From: an uncultured Caulobacter sp.
GTDB taxonomy: Bacteria > Pseudomonadota > Alphaproteobacteria > Caulobacterales > Caulobacteraceae
DNA length: 42,637 bases
NCBI GenBank assembly: GCA_913776195.1
Contig: CAJYMH010000008.1
Location: 1-42,637, forward strand
Reading direction: 5' to 3'
Shown here: in pieces, positions 36,385 to 42,637 of the stretch
Position numbering within the stretch: the stretch's first letter is position 1
How the letters are laid out: each line of letters starts with the position of its first letter
The notes under the pieces: generated by a model
Told to the model about the DNA's origin: nothing
Databases searched by the model: none
The model's input: the letters and a program-made list of their open reading frames with translations, nothing else
Made by a program: the position numbers and the translations under genes

Positions 36385-37473
36385 GTGACCGCATCCAAGA
36401 CGCCTGACGATCATTCGCCCGAGGGGCCGAACCTCGACGCGGATTCCAGCCGTAAGCGCCCGACGATCAACGACATCGCGCGCCTGGCCGGCGTGTCGAA
36501 GAAAACGGTGTCACGGGTCATCAATCAGTCGCCATCCGTGCGGGATGAAACCCGCGAGCGGATCGAGGCGGTCATCGCCGAGCACGGATACGAGCCCGAT
36601 CCACAAGCCCGGGGCTTGGCGTTTCGCCGGTCGTTCCTGATCGGCATGATTTACGACAACCCGAACCCTCAGTATGTCGTGAACATGCAGCAGGGGCTGC
36701 TGGACGGCATGAAGGGCTCGGGGTTCGAGCTGGTGGTGCACCCGTGCGACCGGGCCAGCCCGCACTTCCTGACCGACCTGCGCACCTTCATCGAGCGCCA
36801 GCGCCTGTATGGCGTGGTGGTCACGCCGTCGGTGTCGGAAGACGAGCGGGTGGGGCGGCTGCTGCGCGAGATCGGCTGCGAATATATCCGCATCGCCTCG
36901 GTGCAACTGGACGACCCGGACCGCATGATCGTCGGCCGCGACCGGTTGGGCGCCCACCAAGCCGCCAAGCACATCACCGAACTGGGTCACACCAGAATCG
37001 CCTTCATCTCCGGTCCCGACACCTTTCGTTCGTCACACGAGCGCCGCGGAGGCTTCGAGGACGGGTTGAACGAGGCGGGGCTCAAGCTTGAGCCGAACTT
37101 TGTGGCCAACGCCGCCTACACCTTCGAGACGGGCCTGACCGCCGCGGAGGAGTTGCTGAAGCTCAGTCCGCGCCCCACCGCGATCTTCTGCGGCAATGAC
37201 GAGATGGCCGCCGGCGCCCTGCAGGCGGCGCGACGCGCCGGACTGAACGTGCCAGCCGACCTGACCGTGATCGGCTTCGACGACTTCCAGATCGCATCGC
37301 GCGTCTGGCCGCCCCTGACCACCATCCGCATCCCCACCCGGGAGGTGGGCCGGATGGCCGCCCTGAAGCTGATCGCCGGCGGCCAGGAGCCGCGCGAGCT
37401 GAAGGCGGAGCCGGAACGTATCGCCCCCTCGCTCGTCGTGCGCGAGTCTTCGGGGCCGCCGCCCAGTAAGTGA
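36385..37473 (+). CDS. LacI-family regulator of uronate catabolism
   Basis: A 362-residue repressor. The helix-turn-helix is TINDIARLAGVSKKTVSRVI (residues ~29-48), with the hinge helix in EHGYEPDPQARGLA. A periplasmic-binding-protein-like effector domain follows (FLIGMIYDNPNPQYV ... RRGGFEDGLNEAGL ... AIFCGNDEMAAGALQAARRAGL). Three matching operators before the three transcription units of the cluster make it their likely repressor, with a uronate intermediate as inducer. The start is GTG 36385 with only GGA nearby; an extra ~25 residues before the DNA-binding domain are low-complexity. Confidence 0.9.
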   Translation: MTASKTPDDHSPEGPNLDADSSRKRPTINDIARLAGVSKKTVSRVINQSPSVRDETRERIEAVIAEHGYEPDPQARGLAFRRSFLIGMIYDNPNPQYVVNMQQGLLDGMKGSGFELVVHPCDRASPHFLTDLRTFIERQRLYGVVVTPSVSEDERVGRLLREIGCEYIRIASVQLDDPDRMIVGRDRLGAHQAAKHITELGHTRIAFISGPDTFRSSHERRGGFEDGLNEAGLKLEPNFVANAAYTFETGLTAAEELLKLSPRPTAIFCGNDEMAAGALQAARRAGLNVPADLTVIGFDDFQIASRVWPPLTTIRIPTREVGRMAALKLIAGGQEPRELKAEPERIAPSLVVRESSGPPPSK

Positions 37474-37495
37474 GCCCTCAAGCTTGCTTCAATCT

Positions 37496-37510
37496 ATGAC
37501 ACCGGTTACC
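37496..37510. promoter_or_regulatory. LacI-type operator C (uxaC operon)
   Basis: ATGACACCGGTTACC is the exact reverse complement of operator B. It lies 58 bases before uxaC; TTGCTT at 37484-37489 and TACCAC at 37507-37512 (17-base spacing) are a possible promoter that it would cover. Confidence 0.7.
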
Positions 37511-37568
37511 ACGCCCTCAGAACGGGCACACTGAAACGCCCGCGCCGGAAACCCAGGAGCATCCCCCG

Positions 37569-39014
37569 ATGGCCCAGCCGCTGATCTTCAACGACGACCG
37601 CCTGTTTCCGGCCGACCCGACCACACGCGCGATCGCGCGGGAGCTTTATGGTCTGGTTGAAAAGCTGCCGATCATCAGCCCGCACGGCCATACGGACCCG
37701 TCCTGGTTCTCCACCAACGCGCCGTTCGAGGACGCATGCGACCTGCTGCTGGCGCCGGACCACTATCTGTACCGGATGCTCTACAGCCAGGGCATCGACC
37801 TGAAGGACCTGCGCGTCCCGTCGAAGGCCGGCGTGCCGAACACCGACCCGCGCAAGGCCTGGAAGCTTTTCGCCTCGAATTTCCATCTGTTCCGCGCGAC
37901 CCCTTCGTGGCTGTGGCTGAACTACGTCTTCTCCAAAGTGTTCGGGCTGAAGGATCGCCTGAGCGAAGAGACCGCGGATAAGTATTTCGACGAGATCAAC
38001 GCGCAGCTGGCGACGGACGCCTTCCGGCCCCGCGCGCTGTTCGACCGCTTCAACATCGAATTGCTGGCCACCACCGAAGGCCCGCACGAGAGCCTGAACC
38101 ATCACCACGCCATCCGCGACAGCGGCTGGAAGGGCCGAGTAGTCACCGCCTATCGCCCGGACGCGGTCATCGACTTCGAGGACGAGCGTTTCGGCGACGC
38201 CATGCAGCGCTTCGCCGAAGTGTCGGGCCATGACGTCTATAGCTGGACCGGCTACCTGGAAGCGCACCGTTCGCGCCGGGCGGACTTCATCGCCGCCGGG
38301 GCCACCTCAACCGACCACGGCCACCCGACGGCGGCTACGGCGGACCTGTCGGCGGCTGAGTCCGAGGCGCTGTTCCTCAGCCTGCTGAAGGGCGACGTGA
38401 CGCCCGAGAAGGCCGAGCTGTTCCGGGCGCAGATGCTGACCGAGATGGCCAAGATGAGCCTGGACGACGGTCTGGTCATGCAGATCCACCCCGGCTCGAC
38501 CCGCAACCATAACCGCCAGCTGTTCGAGGCCTATGGCCGCGACAAGGGCGCGGACATCCCCGCCAAGACGGAATACGTCCAGGCCCTGCGTCCGCTGCTG
38601 GGCAAGCTGGGCAACGATCCGCGCCTGTCGATCATCTTGTTCACCCTGGACGAGACGACCTACAGCCGCGAACTGGCGCCGTTGGCCGGCCACTATCCGA
38701 CCCTGAAGTTGGGTCCGTCCTGGTGGTTCCACGACAGTCCGGAAGGCATGATGCGCTTCCGCGAGCAGGTCACCGAGACGGCCGGCCTGTACAACACCGT
38801 CGGTTTCAACGACGACACCCGCGCCTTCCTGTCGATCCCGGCCCGCCACGACGTGGCGCGTCGCGTGGACAGCGCCTTCCTGGCCCGGATGGTCGCGGAG
38901 CATCGGATGGACCTGGACGACGCGGCGGAAACCGTCGTCGATCTGGCCTACAACCTGCCGAAGAAGGCCTACAAGCTGGATCAGCCGCTGACCGCGACGC
39001 CGGCCGCCGCCTAG
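37569..39014 (+). CDS. uxaC: Glucuronate (uronate) isomerase
   Basis: A 481-residue member of the amidohydrolase-like UxaC family, which converts glucuronate to fructuronate and galacturonate to tagaturonate. Conserved segments: [21 protein letters not shown] (metal site), [45 protein letters not shown] and [24 protein letters not shown] 37569 has AGGAG upstream. It is the first gene of a five-gene operon uxaC-kduI-kduD-kdgK-rpiB-like under operator C. Confidence 0.96.
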   Translation: MAQPLIFNDDRLFPADPTTRAIARELYGLVEKLPIISPHGHTDPSWFSTNAPFEDACDLLLAPDHYLYRMLYSQGIDLKDLRVPSKAGVPNTDPRKAWKLFASNFHLFRATPSWLWLNYVFSKVFGLKDRLSEETADKYFDEINAQLATDAFRPRALFDRFNIELLATTEGPHESLNHHHAIRDSGWKGRVVTAYRPDAVIDFEDERFGDAMQRFAEVSGHDVYSWTGYLEAHRSRRADFIAAGATSTDHGHPTAATADLSAAESEALFLSLLKGDVTPEKAELFRAQMLTEMAKMSLDDGLVMQIHPGSTRNHNRQLFEAYGRDKGADIPAKTEYVQALRPLLGKLGNDPRLSIILFTLDETTYSRELAPLAGHYPTLKLGPSWWFHDSPEGMMRFREQVTETAGLYNTVGFNDDTRAFLSIPARHDVARRVDSAFLARMVAEHRMDLDDAAETVVDLAYNLPKKAYKLDQPLTATPAAA

Positions 39015-39030
39015 ACCTCTGGAGGACGAG

Positions 39031-39879
39031 ATGTTCGCCAAAACCTATCACGCCACGCACCCGGACATGATGTTCGGCGTCACCAATGACGAGCTGCGCG
39101 ACCGCTACCTGATGCAGGACCTGTTCGAGGAGGATGGCGTCAGCCTGAACTACTCGCACAACGAACGCTTCGTGGTCGGCGGCGCGGCGCCGGTGAGCAA
39201 GCCGGTGGTCCTGCCGCACCAGACGGAGCCCGCCTCGGCCGCGGGTCATCCGTTCCTGGAGCGCCGTGAGATGGGCGCCATCAACGTCGGCGAGGGCGCG
39301 GGCAGGGTGACCGTGGACGGCGTCGTCTACGACATCGAACCCCGCGACGGCATCTACGTGACCATGGGGGCCAAGGACGTGGTGTTCGAGGCCGTCGACG
39401 CCGCCAACCCGGCCAAGTTCTACATCACCAGCGTCCCGGCCCACGCCGCCTTCGAGACCAAGAAGCTGGTGTTCGCCGACGCCATCCCGCTGGAGCGGGG
39501 CGCGCTGGAGACCTCCAACGAGCGCACCATCTACCAGTACATCGTGCCGACCACCTGCAAGTCGGCGCAGCTGCTGCTGGGCATGACCGTCCTGAAGCCG
39601 GGCAGCGTGTGGAACACCATGCCGCCGCACCTGCATGACCGCCGCTCCGAGGTCTATTTCTACTTCGGCCTCGGCGACAGCGACCGGGTGTTCCATTACA
39701 TGGGCGAGCCGGACGAGATGCGTCACATCGTGATCGCCAACGAAGAGGCCGTCATGAGCCCGCCGTGGTCGATCCACATGGGTTCCGGCACCGCCAACTA
39801 CACCTTCATCTGGGCGATGGGCGGTGAGAACCTCGACTACACGGACATGAATCTCCTCGACATTTGCCAACTCAAGTAG
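39031..39879 (+). CDS. kduI: 5-keto-4-deoxyuronate isomerase
   Basis: A 282-residue cupin enzyme converting 5-keto-4-deoxyuronate (from unsaturated uronates of pectin or glycosaminoglycan breakdown) to 2,5-diketo-3-deoxygluconate. The metal-binding cupin motif is [22 protein letters not shown], and the start region has [20 protein letters not shown], typical of KduI. GGAGG lies before ATG 39031. It sits 16 bases after uxaC and 7 before kduD. Confidence 0.96.
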   Translation: MFAKTYHATHPDMMFGVTNDELRDRYLMQDLFEEDGVSLNYSHNERFVVGGAAPVSKPVVLPHQTEPASAAGHPFLERREMGAINVGEGAGRVTVDGVVYDIEPRDGIYVTMGAKDVVFEAVDAANPAKFYITSVPAHAAFETKKLVFADAIPLERGALETSNERTIYQYIVPTTCKSAQLLLGMTVLKPGSVWNTMPPHLHDRRSEVYFYFGLGDSDRVFHYMGEPDEMRHIVIANEEAVMSPPWSIHMGSGTANYTFIWAMGGENLDYTDMNLLDICQLK

Positions 39880-39886
39880 GCCCATT

Positions 39887-40642
39887 ATGACCCAGCTCTT
39901 CAGCCTCGAGGGCAAGACCGCCCTTGTCACCGGCGCCAACACCGGCATCGGCCAGGCCATCGCCATCGCCCTGGCGGAAGCCGGCGCGAACGTGGCCGTC
40001 GCCGGCCGCAGCGAGCCGACCGAAACCCAGAAGGCCATCGAGGCGGCCGGCCGCAAGTTCCTGTCGATCAAGGCCGACTTCGGTTCCACCGAGCCGGTTC
40101 AGCGCGTGGTGGACGAGACCGTCGCGGCCTTTGGCCAACTGGACATCCTGGTCAATAACGCCGGCATCATTCGCCGGGCGGACTCGATCGAGTTCACCGA
40201 GGCCGACTGGGACGCGGTGATGGATACGAACCTGAAGGTCGTGTTCTTCCTGACCCAGGCCGCCGCGCGCCAGATGTTGAAGCAGGGCGGCGGCAAGGTG
40301 ATCAACATCGCCAGCCTGCTGTCGTACCAGGGCGGCATCCGCGTGCCGTCCTACACCGCTTCGAAGAGCGGCCTGGCGGGCCTGACCAAGATCCTGGCCA
40401 ACGAGTGGGCCGCCAAGGGGATCAACGTCAACGCCATCGCCCCCGGCTATGTGGAGACCAACAACACCGAAGCCCTGCGCGCCGACGCCGAGCGCAACGC
40501 TTCGATCCTGGCGCGCATCCCGGCTGGCCGCTGGAGCCAGGCGAGCGACCTGGGCGGGGCGGCGGTCTTCCTCGCCGCGGCCGCTTCGGACTATGTTCAC
40601 GGGATCACGCTGCCGGTCGACGGCGGCTGGCTGGCCCGCTGA
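39887..40642 (+). CDS. kduD: 2-deoxy-D-gluconate 3-dehydrogenase
   Basis: A 251-residue short-chain dehydrogenase that reduces 2,5-diketo-3-deoxygluconate to 2-keto-3-deoxygluconate. The cofactor motif is VTGANTGIGQAIA, the NAG motif is LVNNAGIIRRADS, and the catalytic Ser and Tyr-x-x-x-Lys are in NIASLLSYQGGIRVPSYTASKSG. The order directly after kduI confirms the KduD role among the many SDR enzymes. Confidence 0.95.
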   Translation: MTQLFSLEGKTALVTGANTGIGQAIAIALAEAGANVAVAGRSEPTETQKAIEAAGRKFLSIKADFGSTEPVQRVVDETVAAFGQLDILVNNAGIIRRADSIEFTEADWDAVMDTNLKVVFFLTQAAARQMLKQGGGKVINIASLLSYQGGIRVPSYTASKSGLAGLTKILANEWAAKGINVNAIAPGYVETNNTEALRADAERNASILARIPAGRWSQASDLGGAAVFLAAAASDYVHGITLPVDGGWLAR

Positions 40643-40659
40643 TCTGACTGGAGACTGAA

Positions 40660-41676
40660 TTGAGCCGTATCGTCTGCTTCGGCGAGGTGCTGCTGCGCCT
40701 CTCTGCTCCCACCAATGAGCTGCTGCTGCAGTCGGCCCGGTTGAATGTCTGCGTCGGCGGGGCGGAGGCCAATGTGGCCGTGTCCCTGGCCAAGTTCGGC
40801 CACGATGCGGCGACGGTGTCCATCCTGCCCGACAACCCGTTGGGCCGCTCGGCCCGGGACGAGCTGCGCCGGCACGGGGTCGACACCTCGAGCCTGCGCT
40901 TCGTCGAGGGGCGCATGGGCCTGTACTTCCTGTCGCCGGGCGCCGTGGTGCGTCCGTCTGAGGTCACCTATGACCGCGCCGGTTCCGCCTTCGCCCTGGC
41001 CTCGGAAGACGCCATCGACTGGGAGAAGGAGCTGGACGGCGCCGACTGGTTCCACGTCTCCGGCGTGACCCCGGCCGTCGGTCCGTCCGCCGCCAACGCG
41101 GTGGTCAAGGCGGTGCAGACGGCCCGCAAGCTGGGCGTGCCCGTCAGCTTCGACGGCAACTACCGCGCCAAGATGTGGGCCGCCTGGAACGGCGACGGCC
41201 CGGCCGTGCTGCGCCAGATCCTGGACTGCGCGGACCTGGCCTTCGTCAACGACCGCGACATCGCCCTAATCCTGGGCGAGAGCTTCCTGGACGAATCCGC
41301 CCAGGTGCGCCGCCGCAAGGCCGCCGAGCGCGCCTTCGAGGCGTTCCCGAACCTGAAGCGCATGACCTCCACCGTCCGCCTGACGCCGTCGGCGGACCAT
41401 CACGAGCTGTCGGCGGTGATCCTGTCGCGCGACGGGGGCGAGCACATCACCCGCGCCTTCCCGCTGGCCGGGGTGGTCGATCGCATCGGCGGCGGCGACG
41501 CCTTCGCTGCCGGGGTCCTGCATGGCCTGCTGACGGGCATGAACGACGCTGACGCGGTGGAGTTCGGCCTGGCCGCCGGCGCCCTGAAACACGCCGTCTT
41601 CGGCGACTTCAACCTGGTCTCGGCCGGGGACGTCCATGCGCTGCTGGACGGCGAAGGCCTCGACGTCAAACGCTAA
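40660..41676 (+). CDS. kdgK: 2-keto-3-deoxygluconate kinase
   Basis: A 338-residue PfkB-family sugar kinase that phosphorylates KDG at C6, the meeting point of both uronate routes. The start RIVCFGEVLLRLSAP, VCVGGAEANVAVSLAKFG and the anion-hole/catalytic segment RIGGGDAFAAGVLHGLL are the PfkB hallmarks. The start is TTG 40660 with TGGAG upstream. KDPG aldolase (eda), which would act next, is not in the window. Confidence 0.94.
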   Translation: MSRIVCFGEVLLRLSAPTNELLLQSARLNVCVGGAEANVAVSLAKFGHDAATVSILPDNPLGRSARDELRRHGVDTSSLRFVEGRMGLYFLSPGAVVRPSEVTYDRAGSAFALASEDAIDWEKELDGADWFHVSGVTPAVGPSAANAVVKAVQTARKLGVPVSFDGNYRAKMWAAWNGDGPAVLRQILDCADLAFVNDRDIALILGESFLDESAQVRRRKAAERAFEAFPNLKRMTSTVRLTPSADHHELSAVILSRDGGEHITRAFPLAGVVDRIGGGDAFAAGVLHGLLTGMNDADAVEFGLAAGALKHAVFGDFNLVSAGDVHALLDGEGLDVKR

Positions 41677-41741
41677 TCCGCCCCAGCCGGCGCAAGCCGC
41701 GGCGGCTGCTCCCCCAATCCACATGCTTCCCAGAGAAAATC

Positions 41742-42377
41742 ATGAAAATCGCTCTGATCACCGAGAACAGCCAGGCCGCCAAGAACGGCGTCATCCACGA
41801 CGCCCTGACCACCGTCGCCGAACCGCTGGGCCACAAGGTGTTCAACTACGGCATGTACACGCCGGAAGATAAGGCCTCGCTGACCTACGTGATGAACGGT
41901 CTGCTGACCGGCATCCTGCTGAACTCCAAGGCCGCCGACTTCGTGGTCACCGGCTGCGGCACGGGCATGGGCTCCATGCTGGCCGCCAACGCCATGCCGG
42001 GCGTGTTCTGCGGCCTGGTCATCGACCCGACCGACGCCTTCCTGTTCGGCCAGATCAACGACGGCAACGCCATCTCGATGCCCTACGCCAAGGGCTTCGG
42101 CTGGGCGGCCGAGCTGAACCTGCAGGACGTCTACCGCAAGCTGTTCGACGGCGAGCGCGGCCTGGGCTACCCCAAGGAGCGCGCCGAGATCATGGCCAAG
42201 AACCGCGGCATCCTGAAGAGCCTGAAGGCCGCCACCTGCAAGGACATGCTGACCGTCCTGCAGACCGTCGATCAGGACCTGCTGAAGGCCGCCATCGCTG
42301 GCGAGAAGTTCCAAGAGTACTTCTTCGCCAACGCCCAGGACGAAGCCATCCGCGACTACATCAAGGGTCTCGCCTAA
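41742..42377 (+). CDS. RpiB/LacA/LacB-family sugar isomerase, DhuI-like
   Basis: A 211-residue cytoplasmic isomerase. KIALITENSQAAKN at the start, FVVTGCGTGMGSMLAANAMPG (active-site Cys-Gly-Thr-Gly) and FGQINDGNAISMPYAKGFGW identify the longer branch of the RpiB family. To my knowledge this branch includes the streptococcal DhuI, which isomerises 4-deoxy-5-ketouronate, the same reaction as KduI. Its place as last gene after kduI-kduD-kdgK supports a deoxyuronate or related substrate. Tandem hairpins end the operon after it. Confidence 0.8.
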   Translation: MKIALITENSQAAKNGVIHDALTTVAEPLGHKVFNYGMYTPEDKASLTYVMNGLLTGILLNSKAADFVVTGCGTGMGSMLAANAMPGVFCGLVIDPTDAFLFGQINDGNAISMPYAKGFGWAAELNLQDVYRKLFDGERGLGYPKERAEIMAKNRGILKSLKAATCKDMLTVLQTVDQDLLKAAIAGEKFQEYFFANAQDEAIRDYIKGLA

Positions 42378-42384
42378 GCCACGA

Positions 42385-42451
42385 GCCGACGCTTCATTGC
42401 GTCGGCGACCGCAAGGTAAGTCTGAAGGCCGGGAGCGACGCTTCCGGCCTT
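42385..42451 (+). terminator. Tandem hairpins ending the uxaC operon
   Basis: The first perfect 8-bp stem (42385-42392 with 42399-42406) is followed by a 12-bp stem with one G-T pair (42425-42436 with 42440-42451) and then TCTTTCGTT. The second is a good rho-independent terminator and, read from the other strand, could also serve the convergent gene. Confidence 0.8.
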
Positions 42452-42552
42452 CTTTCGTTGGGGAAGGCGGAATCGGGGGGAGAGCGCACGGCTGCGCACC
42501 CCCACCGGAAAACCCGAAAGGTTGGAAGGGCGGCGGAGCGGCCTGACCTGCG

Positions 42553-42637
42553 TCAGGCGATGTGCGTTTGGAGTGCCGGGTCGACGAAGGTCTTTCCGCT
42601 CCGCGCGATCGTGTCTGGGGGCTCCTCGAGAGGACTT
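42553..42637 (-). CDS. 3' end of an unidentified gene (partial)
   Basis: An open frame enters from the right edge and ends with a TGA at 42553-42555. It gives a 27-residue tail, SPLEEPPDTIARSGKTFVDP then ALQTHIA, with natural composition, unlike the Arg-rich alternative frames. The position convergent to the uxaC operon and its terminators fits a real gene end. The family cannot be told. Confidence 0.4.
   Translation of the reverse strand, partial: SPLEEPPDTIARSGKTFVDPALQTHIA

Overview
The window is high-GC alphaproteobacterial DNA and almost certainly comes from the family Caulobacteraceae (Caulobacter/Brevundimonas type). The main grounds are a complete flagellin locus in the Caulobacter arrangement: the flagellin glycosyltransferase FlmG divergent from flbT-flaF, then three flagellins, a FlaG-like gene, a PseH/FlmH acetyltransferase and the very large FlaEY protein. 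Supporting signs are sigma-54 promoters in front of two flagellins, a GAAC-N7-GAAC LexA box before ssb, and a GyrA quinolone region carrying Ala and Met at the positions of E. coli Ser83 and Asp87. The genus cannot be fixed from this window alone.

Layout. 1-782: the 5' part of a MoxR ATPase gene and a small acidic protein, both on the minus strand. 949-11785: flagellin locus with a methyltransferase, flmG (minus), flbT-flaF, flagellins 1 to 3, flaG, flmH/pseH and flaEY. 11834-14499: a membrane protein, a lipoprotein, ssb and a DMT exporter. 14470-17628: biotin genes, bioF-bioD facing away from bioA. 17621-26223: housekeeping genes sodC, gyrA, coaD, two cyclophilins, a membrane-anchored EEP hydrolase, queA and tgt. 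26220-27807: a secreted protein of unknown role, a two-helix membrane gene broken by an in-frame amber codon, tRNA-Lys(TTT) and a one-helix small protein. 27823-30997: pantothenate genes panD and panB-panC, then an esterase lipoprotein. 31061-42377: a uronate/pectin-sugar regulon. The window ends inside the 3' end of a minus-strand gene.

How the genes work together. In the flagellin locus, FlbT and FlaF control flagellin mRNA and flagellin assembly, FlmG transfers the sugar, and FlmH/PseH helps make the sugar (pseudaminic acid). Flagellins 1 and 2 each have a sigma-54 promoter preceded 60-120 bp upstream by repeated CGGCAA/TTGCCG elements that look like FlbD (ftr) enhancers. All three flagellin leaders carry short hairpins with A-rich loops, which I propose as an RNA element for FlbT. 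In the uronate regulon, ExuT imports uronates; UxaC, the UxuB-type reductase and UxaA take galacturonate/glucuronate toward 2-keto-3-deoxygluconate; KduI (and perhaps a DhuI-like isomerase) and KduD bring unsaturated-uronate products to the same point; KdgK phosphorylates it. A LacI regulator sits in the middle, and three near-identical 15-bp operator sites (GGTAACCGGTGTCAT type) lie before the three transcription units.

No insertion sequences, prophage genes, CRISPR arrays or rRNA were seen. No gene-free stretch exceeds 300 bases.
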